Source: Actinomyces viscosus (lineage in GTDB: Bacteria > Actinomycetota > Actinomycetes > Actinomycetales > Actinomycetaceae). Taken from it: a DNA stretch of 64,000 nucleotides. The notes under the pieces were generated by a model, which saw nothing but the letters and a program-made list of their open reading frames with translations, was not told where the DNA came from and searched no databases. Made by a program: the position numbers and the translations under genes. The DNA lies in NCBI RefSeq assembly GCF_900637975.1, contig NZ_LR134477.1, positions 2,232,001 to 2,296,000 on the forward strand, written 5' to 3'. This document shows, one piece after another, positions 18,882-26,799 of this stretch. Numbering within the stretch: position 1 is the first letter of the stretch; every line of letters begins with the position of its first letter.

Positions 18882-20564
18882 ATGACAATCGAACCGCCCT
18901 CCCCCGCCCGGGCACCCGCCTCACCGTCCCTGTCCGGAATGGCGCGCGTCATCCCGGCAGTCCGCTCCTTCCAGCCGAGCGCACTGTCGCCGTTCCGCCT
19001 GCGCCCCTCCACCGTCATCGCCACCTCGACGTCGTCGCCGACGGCGGGCGCGGACCGCCGGACCCTGGGGCCTGACGACGCCCGCGCCCAGCACGACGGC
19101 GAGGATCGCGCCGGCATCCTCGATACCGCCGACCTGCTGGCCTCCGAGATCGAGGCCATGTGCTCCGAGCACGACCTGGGGCTGTTGCAGCGTCCCCCGG
19201 TGGTCTCGGACGTCGCCGAGGAAGCTGGTCAGCGGGAGGGACGGATCCTGCTCGTCGTCGAGCCCCACACCCCGGACCGGCAGGTTCTCGGTGCCGAGGG
19301 CTATGAGATGGAGGTGACGACCGAGCAGGTGACGATCAGGGCCGCAACGGTGGCCGGCGTGTTCTACGGGACGCGCACCCTGCTGCAGTGCCTGGCCGGG
19401 GAGGGCCGGGTGGAGGCCGGCGTCGTGCGGGACTTTCCGACGCGGCCGGTTCGCGGTCTGCATCTCGACGCCGCCCGCAAGCACTTCACCCTGGACTGGC
19501 TGCTGGACCGGGTTCGCGAGATGTCGTGGGTCAAGCTCAATGAGCTTCAGCTGCACTTCTCCGAGAACGAGGGCTTCCGCCTGGAGAGCCGCCGGCACCC
19601 CGAGGTGGTGAGCGCCGCGCACCTCTCGCAGTCGGAGCTGGCCCGGCTGGTTGCGGTCGCGGCCCGGTACCACGTGGAGATCATTCCGGCTTTCGATGTG
19701 CCCGGCCACATGGAGGCCGTCCTGAGCGCCCACCCCGAGTGGCGGGTGGATGGCACCGCCGCGGGCCGCCGGATCCTGGACTACTCGCAGCCGGGCGCGC
19801 GGGCACTGGTCGCCGACATCATTGACGAGCTCGCGGCGCTGTTCCCCTCCCGGTCCTGGCACCTGGGTGGGGACGAGGTCTTCCCTCTCGGAGCCGACGA
19901 CGAGGAGGACGACGCTCGGTTCCATCGGGACATGGGCGAGCGCTTCCCGCAGCTGCTCGACTACGCCCGCGCCCACTGCCGCGCCGGCGCCGAGGCGACG
20001 GTCCTCGACGGCTACGTGGCCTACCTGGAGTCGGTGGCTGCCCAGCTGCACGATCTGGGCAAGGACCGGGTGCGGGTCTGGAACGACGCGCTCAGTGTTC
20101 CAGGGACGACCCAGACCCTGCCCGCCGACGTCGTCGTCACCTACTGGACCGGAGGGCACCGCAGCTTCCCCACCGTGCGCACTCTTGTGGACGAGGGCCA
20201 CGACATCATCAACGTCAACGACACCCGCTTCTACTACGTGCTCGCCCAGGAGGGGCACCCCTACTTCCGCAGGCCGACGGTGGAGGAGGTCTACGGCTGG
20301 CGGCCGGGGCACTTCCCCGAGCACCGGGTTCATGGGCCGCAGGCCTGGCCGGATCCGCAGCCCGGCTGGAACCTGGGGGCGTCATTCGCCATCTGGTGCG
20401 ACGTTCCCGAGGCGCAGACCGAGGCAGAGGTCGCCGAGGGCGTCCGTCCTCTGCTGCGGGCCATGGCCAGCCGGATCTGGAACCCCGACGACGCCGCGCC
20501 CTTCTCCCTGTGGAGGCAGCGCGAGAGGCTGCTCAGCCCCGCAGCGCGCCCCAGCGCAGTGTGA
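18882..20564 (+). CDS. beta-N-acetylhexosaminidase, GH20
   Basis: A 560-residue glycoside hydrolase removing terminal GlcNAc/GalNAc. The GH20 non-catalytic domain (residues ~70-185, GVFYGTRTLLQCL) precedes the catalytic barrel. The Asp-Glu catalytic pair lies in WHLGGDEVFPLG near 330, and FDVPGHMEAVLSAHPEW is the conserved substrate-site block; WNDALS and YWTGGH also fit. No signal peptide or anchor is visible, so it appears cytoplasmic unless the N-terminus is misplaced. It is the first gene after tmk on the opposite strand. Its last codons lie inside the left copy of a 49-bp direct repeat (20546-20594). Confidence 0.88.
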   Translation: MTIEPPSPARAPASPSLSGMARVIPAVRSFQPSALSPFRLRPSTVIATSTSSPTAGADRRTLGPDDARAQHDGEDRAGILDTADLLASEIEAMCSEHDLGLLQRPPVVSDVAEEAGQREGRILLVVEPHTPDRQVLGAEGYEMEVTTEQVTIRAATVAGVFYGTRTLLQCLAGEGRVEAGVVRDFPTRPVRGLHLDAARKHFTLDWLLDRVREMSWVKLNELQLHFSENEGFRLESRRHPEVVSAAHLSQSELARLVAVAARYHVEIIPAFDVPGHMEAVLSAHPEWRVDGTAAGRRILDYSQPGARALVADIIDELAALFPSRSWHLGGDEVFPLGADDEEDDARFHRDMGERFPQLLDYARAHCRAGAEATVLDGYVAYLESVAAQLHDLGKDRVRVWNDALSVPGTTQTLPADVVVTYWTGGHRSFPTVRTLVDEGHDIINVNDTRFYYVLAQEGHPYFRRPTVEEVYGWRPGHFPEHRVHGPQAWPDPQPGWNLGASFAIWCDVPEAQTEAEVAEGVRPLLRAMASRIWNPDDAAPFSLWRQRERLLSPAARPSAV

Positions 20565-20594
20565 GCCAGCAGGACTCCAGCACCGATCCGTCAC
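20546..20594 (+). repeat. 49-bp direct repeat, left copy
   Basis: It matches 24389-24437 at 43 of 49 positions, same orientation. It covers the last six sense codons and the stop of the hexosaminidase gene and 30 bases after it. The two copies bracket the GntR/ABC operon. Confidence 0.75.
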
Positions 20595-20717
20595 CTCCCG
20601 TCACCCTGCACGCGCGACAGCAGCCATGGCCCCCACGGCAGGTCCAGGGCGAAGAGGAGGGCCCGCCAGCAGGACGACGCCGGCCCCCACCGCCACTGGC
20701 GCTCTCAGGCGACGCTC

Positions 20718-21518
20718 TCAGTGGTCCTGTCTGAGGTAGATACGGCGGCAGCCCCGCCAGGAAGTGCCCAGCCCCACTGCGGAGAGCACGGTGATTAGCC
20801 CGAGTCCGCCGGCCAGCACCACCTGCTGGGGCATGGCCGACAGCGCAATCTGCACCCCGATGGCCGCGGGCAACTCAACGATGAAGCAGATCGCAAGGCC
20901 CCATAGGGTGAGCACGGGGAGGGAGGTGGTTCCGCCATGCGCAGCGAGCAAGGGAGGCGTCACCGCGACAATCATCCCGAAGCAGGTCAGATACGCGAGA
21001 TGCCGGCCCACGGCATCATTCGATGCCCCGCCCACGGCCAGTGCCACCGCAGAGCTCCCGAGGAGCGCGATCACCCAGCCGACCGAGAGCAGGAGGTAGC
21101 GGGCAGCCAGAATATCGAGACGGGTGACGGGCAGTGCCCCGTAGAGCTGGCGCATCCGGGCCTCACGAGAGGGCAGCCATAGCATCGGGCCCGCCATCGA
21201 TGCGCCGACCGGCAGGTAGTACGCCAGTCTTTCTGGGGACAGGTAGAAGGGCCCCAGCCACCCCCTCACCCCGGGCACGACCACGCCCAGAACACCAAGC
21301 GCACACAGCACCAGCAGCGCCGCGGTATCCCGTCTCCTCCAAGCGATGAGCAGCTCCAGGCGCATCACGGCGCGCACCGCCTCCCACCGGGTCAGTGCGC
21401 CCGTCCCCCGCACCGCAGCAGGAGCACCGGGAGCGCGACCTCTGGATGACTCGGCGGTAGCGGGCATGGTGGATACAGCTCGTCCACTGGTCACGGACAT
21501 GGGCATGGACTCGGACAT
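20718..21518 (-). CDS. ABC transporter permease (ABC-2 type), third of cassette
   Basis: A membrane protein of about 266 residues with six hydrophobic segments after a ~40-residue cytoplasmic tail. The ATG at 21518 has a good ribosome binding site (GTAAGGAGACC); the open frame upstream to 21554 is less likely. It has weak internal resemblance to the two permeases upstream (cytoplasmic RLELLIAWRRRD, then LYGALPVTRLDILAARY between helices), and ends with the same kind of short 'RQDH' tail. The final gene of the gntR-ATPase-permease operon. The substrate is unknown. Confidence 0.75.
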   Translation of the reverse strand: MSESMPMSVTSGRAVSTMPATAESSRGRAPGAPAAVRGTGALTRWEAVRAVMRLELLIAWRRRDTAALLVLCALGVLGVVVPGVRGWLGPFYLSPERLAYYLPVGASMAGPMLWLPSREARMRQLYGALPVTRLDILAARYLLLSVGWVIALLGSSAVALAVGGASNDAVGRHLAYLTCFGMIVAVTPPLLAAHGGTTSLPVLTLWGLAICFIVELPAAIGVQIALSAMPQQVVLAGGLGLITVLSAVGLGTSWRGCRRIYLRQDH

Positions 21519-21560
21519 GGCCGGTCTCCTTACTTCTTCTTGCTTCTTTCCCACCGGGTC

Positions 21561-22271
21561 TCAGTGGTCCTGGCGCTCGTACCAGCGCAGAGTGACCACC
21601 AGGGAGGAACCTAGGAGGGCGGGACAGGCCAGGGCAGCCAGTACCGCGGGCGCCGGCTCGCGCAGCACCACCGCCACGGGCCCGGCCAGCAGCAGCGTGC
21701 CGCCGTGGAGGGCACCGACCCCCGTCCCCAGGCACAGCCCCCACACCCACAGGGCCCTCTCCGGGGCCAGGCACAGGAACAGGGGCAGTCCAAGGGCCGC
21801 GGACAGGCAGATGATGACCATGCCGGCCATGAGGCCACCCCAGTCACCGGTGAGAGCGGCCACCGGCACGCAGACCAGGCAGGAGAGGAACGCCAGGGCG
21901 ACCCCCTCGATCCAACGGGCACCGACCAGCTCGCTGCGCCGCAGCGGCAGCGCTCCGTGGAGGCGCCCCATGCGGTGAGCGGTCTCAACGGCCCCCTGCG
22001 CGTACTGGGCGCACAGCCCCAGGGCGACCCCCATCATCACTACCGCCTGCAGACGGCCTACCAGGACGTCCATGACGATGAGCAGTGCGAACGACAGCGG
22101 CAGGAGGAGGAGCAGCGGACCACGATGACGCAGCACGATGAGGTCGAGCCGCAGAACCGCCCTCACCCTGGCAGGCGCTATCTCACGACTCTCGCCCCCG
22201 GGACCGGACGGCCCAGTCATCTCGGTTCGTCCGATGTGCCACCCGTTCACCGGCACTGCCCCCGTCGTCAT
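21561..22271 (-). CDS. ABC transporter permease (ABC-2 type), second of cassette
   Basis: A membrane protein of about 236 residues with six hydrophobic stretches. It shares the pattern 'RLDLIVLRHRGP...LHGALPLRRSELVGARW...' with its neighbours and ends ERQDH. The ATG at 22271 sits five bases past the preceding stop and has AGGA upstream; starts further upstream would overlap the preceding gene heavily. Three homologous half-size permeases behind one ATPase suggest a hetero-oligomeric pore or alternative partners (inference). Confidence 0.75.
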   Translation of the reverse strand: MTTGAVPVNGWHIGRTEMTGPSGPGGESREIAPARVRAVLRLDLIVLRHRGPLLLLLPLSFALLIVMDVLVGRLQAVVMMGVALGLCAQYAQGAVETAHRMGRLHGALPLRRSELVGARWIEGVALAFLSCLVCVPVAALTGDWGGLMAGMVIICLSAALGLPLFLCLAPERALWVWGLCLGTGVGALHGGTLLLAGPVAVVLREPAPAVLAALACPALLGSSLVVTLRWYERQDH

Positions 22272-22276
22272 GGCGT

Positions 22277-22987
22277 TCACTGGTCCTGCTCGAGGTAGAG
22301 GTGATGGCTCAGCGTCCACAGGCCGATGAGGGTGCTGGCCCCCAGGGCCAGGAGCACGCCGCGGCCCGTCGTCGTCCCCAGAGCGAGGTCCTGGATCACT
22401 CCGAAGCCGGCTATCCCCAGGCCCAGCGCCCCTACGGCAACGATCGAGATCGTCCAGACGAGCATGCCGCGCCCACGCCCGAAGTGCAGGAACACAGGAA
22501 TTCCTAGGGCCTGCCCGACGACGACGATGAGGGGAAGGACGAGCAGCTCACGCGGGTGTACGCCCAGGGGGAGACCGATGGCCGCGTAGAGGGCCGAGGC
22601 GGCCAGGAGGAGCAGCACGGCGGTTGCCCAGTAGGAGTTGACGACCTCGGCCCGGGAGACGGGCAGGGAGGCCAGCAGACGGTTGATGCCGGAGCGCTCG
22701 GCCATCACCCCCGACAGGCCCCCGACCAGGGAACTCCCCGCAAGGAATCCGCTGACCGGGACGATATCGCCAGTGACGAGGCTGAAGGAGCCGACAATGA
22801 GGAGAAGGCCGAGGAGGGTGCGCAGAACACTCCGCAGGCCCAGGAGGTGCAACCGCACCAGGGAGAGCATTCGACCACCCAGCCCTCGTCCGGCTGCCGC
22901 TGCTGTTCCCACCGAGCCGACCGGTGCTCTGGTTAGCGCAGCCGCCCCCGGGTGCTCGCGCGGATCCGCAGTCATGAGGTCATTCAT
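22277..22987 (-). CDS. ABC transporter permease (ABC-2 type), first of cassette
   Basis: A membrane protein of about 236 residues with six hydrophobic segments, the motif RLLASLPVSRAEVVNSYW matching the 'LP-x-SR-x-E-x-V' block of its paralogues, and the tail LYLEQDQ. The start at 22987 follows AAGGAGGCAGGCC and overlaps the ATPase stop by eight bases, so translation is coupled. Such small permeases with a YtrA-type regulator are typical of cell-envelope-stress transporters, but the substrate cannot be read from sequence. Confidence 0.78.
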   Translation of the reverse strand: MNDLMTADPREHPGAAALTRAPVGSVGTAAAAGRGLGGRMLSLVRLHLLGLRSVLRTLLGLLLIVGSFSLVTGDIVPVSGFLAGSSLVGGLSGVMAERSGINRLLASLPVSRAEVVNSYWATAVLLLLAASALYAAIGLPLGVHPRELLVLPLIVVVGQALGIPVFLHFGRGRGMLVWTISIVAVGALGLGIAGFGVIQDLALGTTTGRGVLLALGASTLIGLWTLSHHLYLEQDQ

Positions 22988-23807
22988 GGCCTGCCTCCTT
23001 GGCGATGTGCACGGCGAGGTCCTCAATAGTGGGGGCCTCGACGACGATGCGGTCAGCCAGCGCCTCGGCAGCGTCGGCCGGCATCATGGCCTCCCAACCC
23101 AGCTGAGTGCTGCGCAGCCCAAGGCAGGCCTGGCGCACGGCGTCGGTCAGGCGCTCGGGAGTACCGCGCACGAGTCGGAAGGAGCTGATGATCTCCTCGG
23201 CGGTGCCATTGGCCACGACCCTCCCCCGACTGAGGATGACCAGGTAGTCGGCCAACCGATCGAGGTCGGAGGTGATGTGGGTGGAGAACAGGATGGTGCG
23301 GCCCTCCACCACCATGAACTGGGCGAGCATGTCCACTATCTCGGCACGGGCCAAGGGATCCAGTCCGCCAGTCGGCTCGTCGAGGATGAGCAGCTCAGGA
23401 TCGTGGGCCAGGGCCACCGCCATCTGCAGGCGCATACCCATGCCCCGGCTGAGCTCCTTGACCTTCTTGGTAGGGGCGAGGCCTGCGGCCTGGAGCTCGG
23501 AGTCGTAGCGCTCCTGGGACCAGGTGGGGTAGAAACCTCCGATGCCACGGCCCAGGTCCTTCAGGCGCCATTCGGGGTTGTAGGGCGGGGCATCGAAGAC
23601 GACGCCGATGCGCTCGTGGCCCAGGGTGGTGGCCGAACCGGCATCGGGATGGATCATGCCCAGGGCCGCCTTGATGGTGGTGGTCTTCCCCGAGCCGTTG
23701 GCCCCGACGAAGCCCGTGACGTAACCGGCAGGGACGGAGAACGTGACATCACTCAGGCTGAAGTCCGGGTAGTGCTTCGTCAGGTGGGATATCTCGACAG
23801 GGTTCAC
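22980..23807 (-). CDS. ABC transporter ATP-binding protein
   Basis: A 275-residue ATPase with all expected motifs in order: Walker A GANGSGKTT (~35-43), signature LSRGMGMRLQMAVAL, Walker B LLILDEPTGGLD, and the switch His in ILFSTHITSD. It starts at ATG 23807, overlapping the regulator stop by four bases. Short spacing between Walker A and signature and a C-terminal ~60-residue extension match exporters of the YtrB/EcsA kind. It powers the three permeases downstream. Confidence 0.9.
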   Translation of the reverse strand: MNPVEISHLTKHYPDFSLSDVTFSVPAGYVTGFVGANGSGKTTTIKAALGMIHPDAGSATTLGHERIGVVFDAPPYNPEWRLKDLGRGIGGFYPTWSQERYDSELQAAGLAPTKKVKELSRGMGMRLQMAVALAHDPELLILDEPTGGLDPLARAEIVDMLAQFMVVEGRTILFSTHITSDLDRLADYLVILSRGRVVANGTAEEIISSFRLVRGTPERLTDAVRQACLGLRSTQLGWEAMMPADAAEALADRIVVEAPTIEDLAVHIAKEAGHE

Positions 23808-24205
23808 TGCTTGTCCTTGGATGTCGTGGAAGTGGTGATGATGGTCTGAAGCATGGTGTGGAGCTCCTCGTCACTGAGCTGGGCCAGGCGTGCGCGCTCC
23901 ACGGCGCGGTCGAGGTGCTCCTCGACCTCCCGCAGCACCTGCTCGCGCACCAGCTCGGAGTCCCGGGGCAGAACGAAGTAGCCCTTGCCGGGAACGTTGG
24001 CCAGGAAGCCCTCAGTGACGAGGTCGGAGTACGCGCGGGTGGTGGTGATGACGCTGACACGCAGGTCCCGGGCCAGAGCCCGGATCGAGGGCAGCATCTC
24101 GTCGGCCTCCACCTGGCCGGTCAGGATCGCATCCCTGACCTGCTGAGCGATCTGCTCGTAAATGGGAACTCCCGCCGTATTGGACAGAACGACCGAGAGC
24201 GGCAT
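23804..24205 (-). CDS. GntR-family regulator, YtrA subfamily
   Basis: A 133-residue repressor: an N-terminal winged helix (IYEQIAQQVRDAILTGQVEADEMLPSIRALARDLRVSVITTTRAYSDL) and a short helical C-terminal dimerisation domain (~50 residues) as in the YtrA subfamily, which has no large effector domain. It is the first gene of the ABC operon and probably represses its own promoter. Its start follows GGAAGGAG. A dyad lies over the promoter at 24224-24247. Confidence 0.9.
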   Translation of the reverse strand: MPLSVVLSNTAGVPIYEQIAQQVRDAILTGQVEADEMLPSIRALARDLRVSVITTTRAYSDLVTEGFLANVPGKGYFVLPRDSELVREQVLREVEEHLDRAVERARLAQLSDEELHTMLQTIITTSTTSKDKQ

Positions 24206-24223
24206 AGCAACTCCTTCCGTACA

Positions 24224-24259
24224 TGCACACTATAGACAGTAGGTGCACTGTGGAGTCAA
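24224..24259 (-). promoter_or_regulatory. promoter and candidate operator of the GntR/ABC operon
   Basis: On the minus strand: a -35-like TTGACT (24259-24254), 19 bases, then TATAGT (24234-24229). A dyad TGCAC-N14-GTGCA (24224-24247) spans the spacer and the -10 box, where a YtrA-type repressor would block initiation. The promoter elements are close to consensus; the operator role is inferred. Confidence 0.55.
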
Positions 24260-24388
24260 GCATGCATTCGCCCACATACGCTGCGAGATACCTGTGGTCA
24301 GGGCCGGGGCGCGCCGGCTCAAGACCACTGTCGCCCTCGATACAGCCGTCATGCCGGCCTTGAGGAGGCACGTCGCGCCCTTGGGAAG

Positions 24389-24437
24389 GCGCCCCAGCAC
24401 CGTGCGATCCAGCAGGGATCCAGCACCGATCCGTCAC
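24389..24437 (+). repeat. 49-bp direct repeat, right copy
   Basis: The partner of 20546-20594 (43 of 49 identical). It lies about 180 bp upstream of the gntR start, next to the inverted repeat at 24448-24497. Confidence 0.75.
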
Positions 24438-24447
24438 AGATCGCGCG

Positions 24448-24497
24448 CATACTGTGTGGCCCGCCCGGCTCGGGAGCCGGGCGGGCCACACAGTATG
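24448..24497. repeat. perfect 23-bp inverted repeat
   Basis: The arms 24448-24470 and 24475-24497 are exactly complementary around a 4-base loop. There is no T-run on either side. It may end leftward transcription from the DUF3060 gene before gntR, or may be a mobile-element or recombinase target. It lies 11 bases from the 49-bp repeat and 29 bases from the miniature element. Confidence 0.7.
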
Positions 24498-24526
24498 GAT
24501 GAGTCTGAGGATGAGGCGGTCTTAGG

Positions 24527-24687
24527 TCGTGTTGCGAAACTGGGCCCGCGGGGATCTCTCGGAGCCGCAGTGAGCCACGTGACCCGTCGCGGTCGTACCT
24601 TGTGTCGCGCGTTCGGGGGGTAGAGGGTACGACCGCGCGACCTACCCTACGAACGCGCGGATGCCTCGCCGTGCTTTCGCAACACGA
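24527..24687 (+). mobile_element. miniature inverted-repeat element, copy 2
   Basis: A 161-bp non-coding element with perfect 13-bp terminal inverted repeats (TCGTGTTGCGAAA at 24527-24539; its complement at 24675-24687). Its core is close to 90% identical to 7661-7766 in reverse. The core holds two interleaved complementary pairs (an order A-B-A'-B'). It ends 6 bases from the stop codon of the DUF3060 lipoprotein gene at 24694. It resembles a MITE derived from an IS5-like element. Confidence 0.75.
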
Positions 24688-24693
24688 TTTATG

Positions 24694-25374
24694 TCAGCTG
24701 CGCTTGGCGCCCTGCTGCCGGGTCTCGGTGTTGCTCCCGAAGTCCTCGATCTTCGGGGTGTTGCCGGCCCAGACCACCTCTGCGTTGCTTCCCTTGATGA
24801 CGACGCGGTCGACGTCCTTGACATAGACCTCGGCGTTGGTGCCGGTGACGGTCAGCAGGCCGACGTAGTCGACGAAGACCCTCACGTTGTTCGCCGAGAT
24901 GTTCAGGTTGGCCACGTCTCCCTCGATCTGAACCTCATCATTGGCCTGGTCCAGGAGCATGGACGGGGTCGCGGAGACGGTCCGGTCCACACTCTCGAGG
25001 TCGCTGAGCCAGTCGTGGTCAGTGATGGTGGCCTGCGCGCCGGGCCTGTCGCCGGATGGCTGCTGGGAACCGGCTCCAGGGGCACTGGCCCCGGCCGAGG
25101 CGGTCTGGGCGGCCTGGGCGGCCGGCTCCTGGGTACTCGAGGCCGCAGCCTCCGATCGGGGGGTCTGCGAGCCGGTCGCCGCCTTGGAGGGCTGCGCGGC
25201 GGCTGTGGACTGCCCGGGCGAGGCGACCTCCTGGCTCGCGGTGGTGGCGGCGCCCTGGTTGGTGGATCCGCCGCCGATGGAGACGGAGCAGGCGCTGACG
25301 CCGGCCAGGGACAGGGTCATGAGGATCGCAGCGGCGGCGCGACGGGACGAGAGGGGACGAGTGGTCGGGGACAT
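24694..25374 (-). CDS. DUF3060-type lipoprotein
   Basis: A 226-residue exported lipoprotein: a signal with lipobox LAGVSACS (Cys at ~29), a ~90-residue Ser/Ala/Thr/Gln/Pro-rich stalk, then a C-terminal domain of short beta-strand repeats (VQIEGDVANLNISANNVRVFVDYVG, then LTVTGTNAEVYVKDVD, then VVIKGSNAEVVW) of the DUF3060 type. It is probably displayed on the outer face of the membrane through the stalk. It is the last of five genes on the minus strand from 29459. The miniature element abuts its stop codon. Function unknown. Confidence 0.8.
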   Translation of the reverse strand: MSPTTRPLSSRRAAAAILMTLSLAGVSACSVSIGGGSTNQGAATTASQEVASPGQSTAAAQPSKAATGSQTPRSEAAASSTQEPAAQAAQTASAGASAPGAGSQQPSGDRPGAQATITDHDWLSDLESVDRTVSATPSMLLDQANDEVQIEGDVANLNISANNVRVFVDYVGLLTVTGTNAEVYVKDVDRVVIKGSNAEVVWAGNTPKIEDFGSNTETRQQGAKRS

Positions 25375-25471
25375 GGTTCTCTCCAGTATTCAGGTGTGGA
25401 TTCAGATGCGGTGAGGGTGATGAGGGGCGGGATGCTGAGACGCGGCCGGGTCACCGGTGGGCTCGGAGAGC

Positions 25472-26719
25472 TCAGAAGGTCGGGATGAAGATCTCCACCC
25501 GGCGGTTGAGGCGGCGCCCGGCGGGGTTGTCGGAGCCGTCGGAGTTCTCGTTGGGGGCCACGGGCCTGGTCTCGCCGTAGCCGACGGACTCGATCGCGGC
25601 AGTCACGCCGTCGGAGGTGAGAGCGTCGGTGACCGCCTTGGCCCGCTGCTCGGAGAGGGTCTGGTTGGAGGCGTCGTCGGAGACGGAGTCGGTGTGGCCC
25701 TGGACCTGGACCTTGGGGGCCTTGGAGTCCTTGAGGACGGTGGCCAGGTTGGTGAGCGTCGTCGAGGCCTCCGAGCGCAGGTCGGATGAGCCGAAGTCGA
25801 ACAGGACACTGTCCTCCAGGGTGATGACCGTGCCGCAGGACTGCACCGGCTTGGCGGCGTCGATGGAGGGGAAGGTGCCGACCTTGCCGGCCTTGGGAAC
25901 CGGTTTGGCCGAGATGGTCTCGCCGTTGACGACGGCGCTGCCCGTGCCGTCGTTGACGATGGAGATCTCGCCGTCGCTGTAGGTGCCTGAGCCGTCACCG
26001 TTGTTGACGATGGAGACCTCGCCGCGGCTGTAGGTGCCCGAGCCGTCACCGCCCAGGACGATGGACTCCCCGGTGGTGGAGTCGCTGTAGGTCCCGGAGC
26101 CGTCACCATTGACCGTGACGGAGAGGTGGTCGTCGCTGTAGGTTCCTGATCCGTCACCATTGACCGTGATGGAGACCTTGTCGTCGCTGTAGGTGCCTGA
26201 GCCGTCACCGTTGTTGGTGATGGAGACCTTGCCGTCGGAGTAGGTACCCGAGCCATCGCCGTTGTTGGTGACGGAGGTGGCACCTGAGCTCGTGGTCATG
26301 GATCCGTCGCCGCCGAGCACCGTGGAGCCGGAGACCAGCGAGCCGCTCGCGTCGCAGCGCGCGGGCCTGACGGTGACACCCGGCTGGGAGGTGATGGTGC
26401 GGGTGAGGTCCGGGGTGAAGGCACCCGTGGACTGGGTGAGCAGGCTGAGGTCAGGCAGGGAGAACATGGGGATCGGCGGGATCTGGCCGGGCTCGTAGCC
26501 GGCGACCGCCTGGCTCGTGGAGGCGGCCGTACCGGTCGCCCGGGCGGAGGCCGAGCCCTTGGCACCGCCCGCGGCGCTGCCGGTGCCCGAGCTCACCTGG
26601 GTCTCCTGGCTCTGCGCCTGCGACGAGGAGCCGCCATCCCCGATGCTCAGGGAGCACCCGCTCAGGGCGAGGGCGGTGATGAGGGCGAGGGAGGGCAGGG
26701 AGATGATTGATTTCGTCAT
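25472..26719 (-). CDS. OmpA-domain lipoprotein with GDGSGTYSD repeats
   Basis: A 415-residue exported lipoprotein. The signal ends ALALSGCSLSIGDGG (lipidated Cys ~22), followed by a Ser/Gln/Thr/Ala-rich linker to ~75, a short conserved block (GQIPPIPMFSLPDLSLL), about six tandem 17-residue repeats (~148-265; consensus NGDGSGTYSDxxVSITV), and a C-terminal OmpA peptidoglycan-binding domain (~298-415) with LEDSVLFDFGSSDLR, the GHTDS motif, and NRRVEIFI at the end. The start is the ATG at 26719. In a monoderm cell the OmpA domain would tie the lipoprotein to peptidoglycan. The repeat domain probably faces outward. Confidence 0.85.
   Translation of the reverse strand: MTKSIISLPSLALITALALSGCSLSIGDGGSSSQAQSQETQVSSGTGSAAGGAKGSASARATGTAASTSQAVAGYEPGQIPPIPMFSLPDLSLLTQSTGAFTPDLTRTITSQPGVTVRPARCDASGSLVSGSTVLGGDGSMTTSSGATSVTNNGDGSGTYSDGKVSITNNGDGSGTYSDDKVSITVNGDGSGTYSDDHLSVTVNGDGSGTYSDSTTGESIVLGGDGSGTYSRGEVSIVNNGDGSGTYSDGEISIVNDGTGSAVVNGETISAKPVPKAGKVGTFPSIDAAKPVQSCGTVITLEDSVLFDFGSSDLRSEASTTLTNLATVLKDSKAPKVQVQGHTDSVSDDASNQTLSEQRAKAVTDALTSDGVTAAIESVGYGETRPVAPNENSDGSDNPAGRRLNRRVEIFIPTF
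25935..26270 (-). repeat. tandem ~51-bp coding repeats
   Basis: Six or seven copies of a ~51-base unit inside the OmpA-lipoprotein gene, one with a longer insert (STTGESIVLGGDG). DNA identity between neighbours is high (for example the repeated 'ccgtcaccgttgttg' blocks), so copy number may vary among strains by slippage. Confidence 0.75.
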
Positions 26720-26799
26720 GACATGAACGTTACCGGCGCGTTGTCGCCGCCGAGTTTCCGCGCTGTCGCAGTCCTGCGACAGGGTTCCGAAGGCAGCGT

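Noticed and set aside
25935..26270. CRISPR-like regular repeats
   Set aside because: The repeats are in-frame coding units without unique spacers and lie inside a lipoprotein gene.
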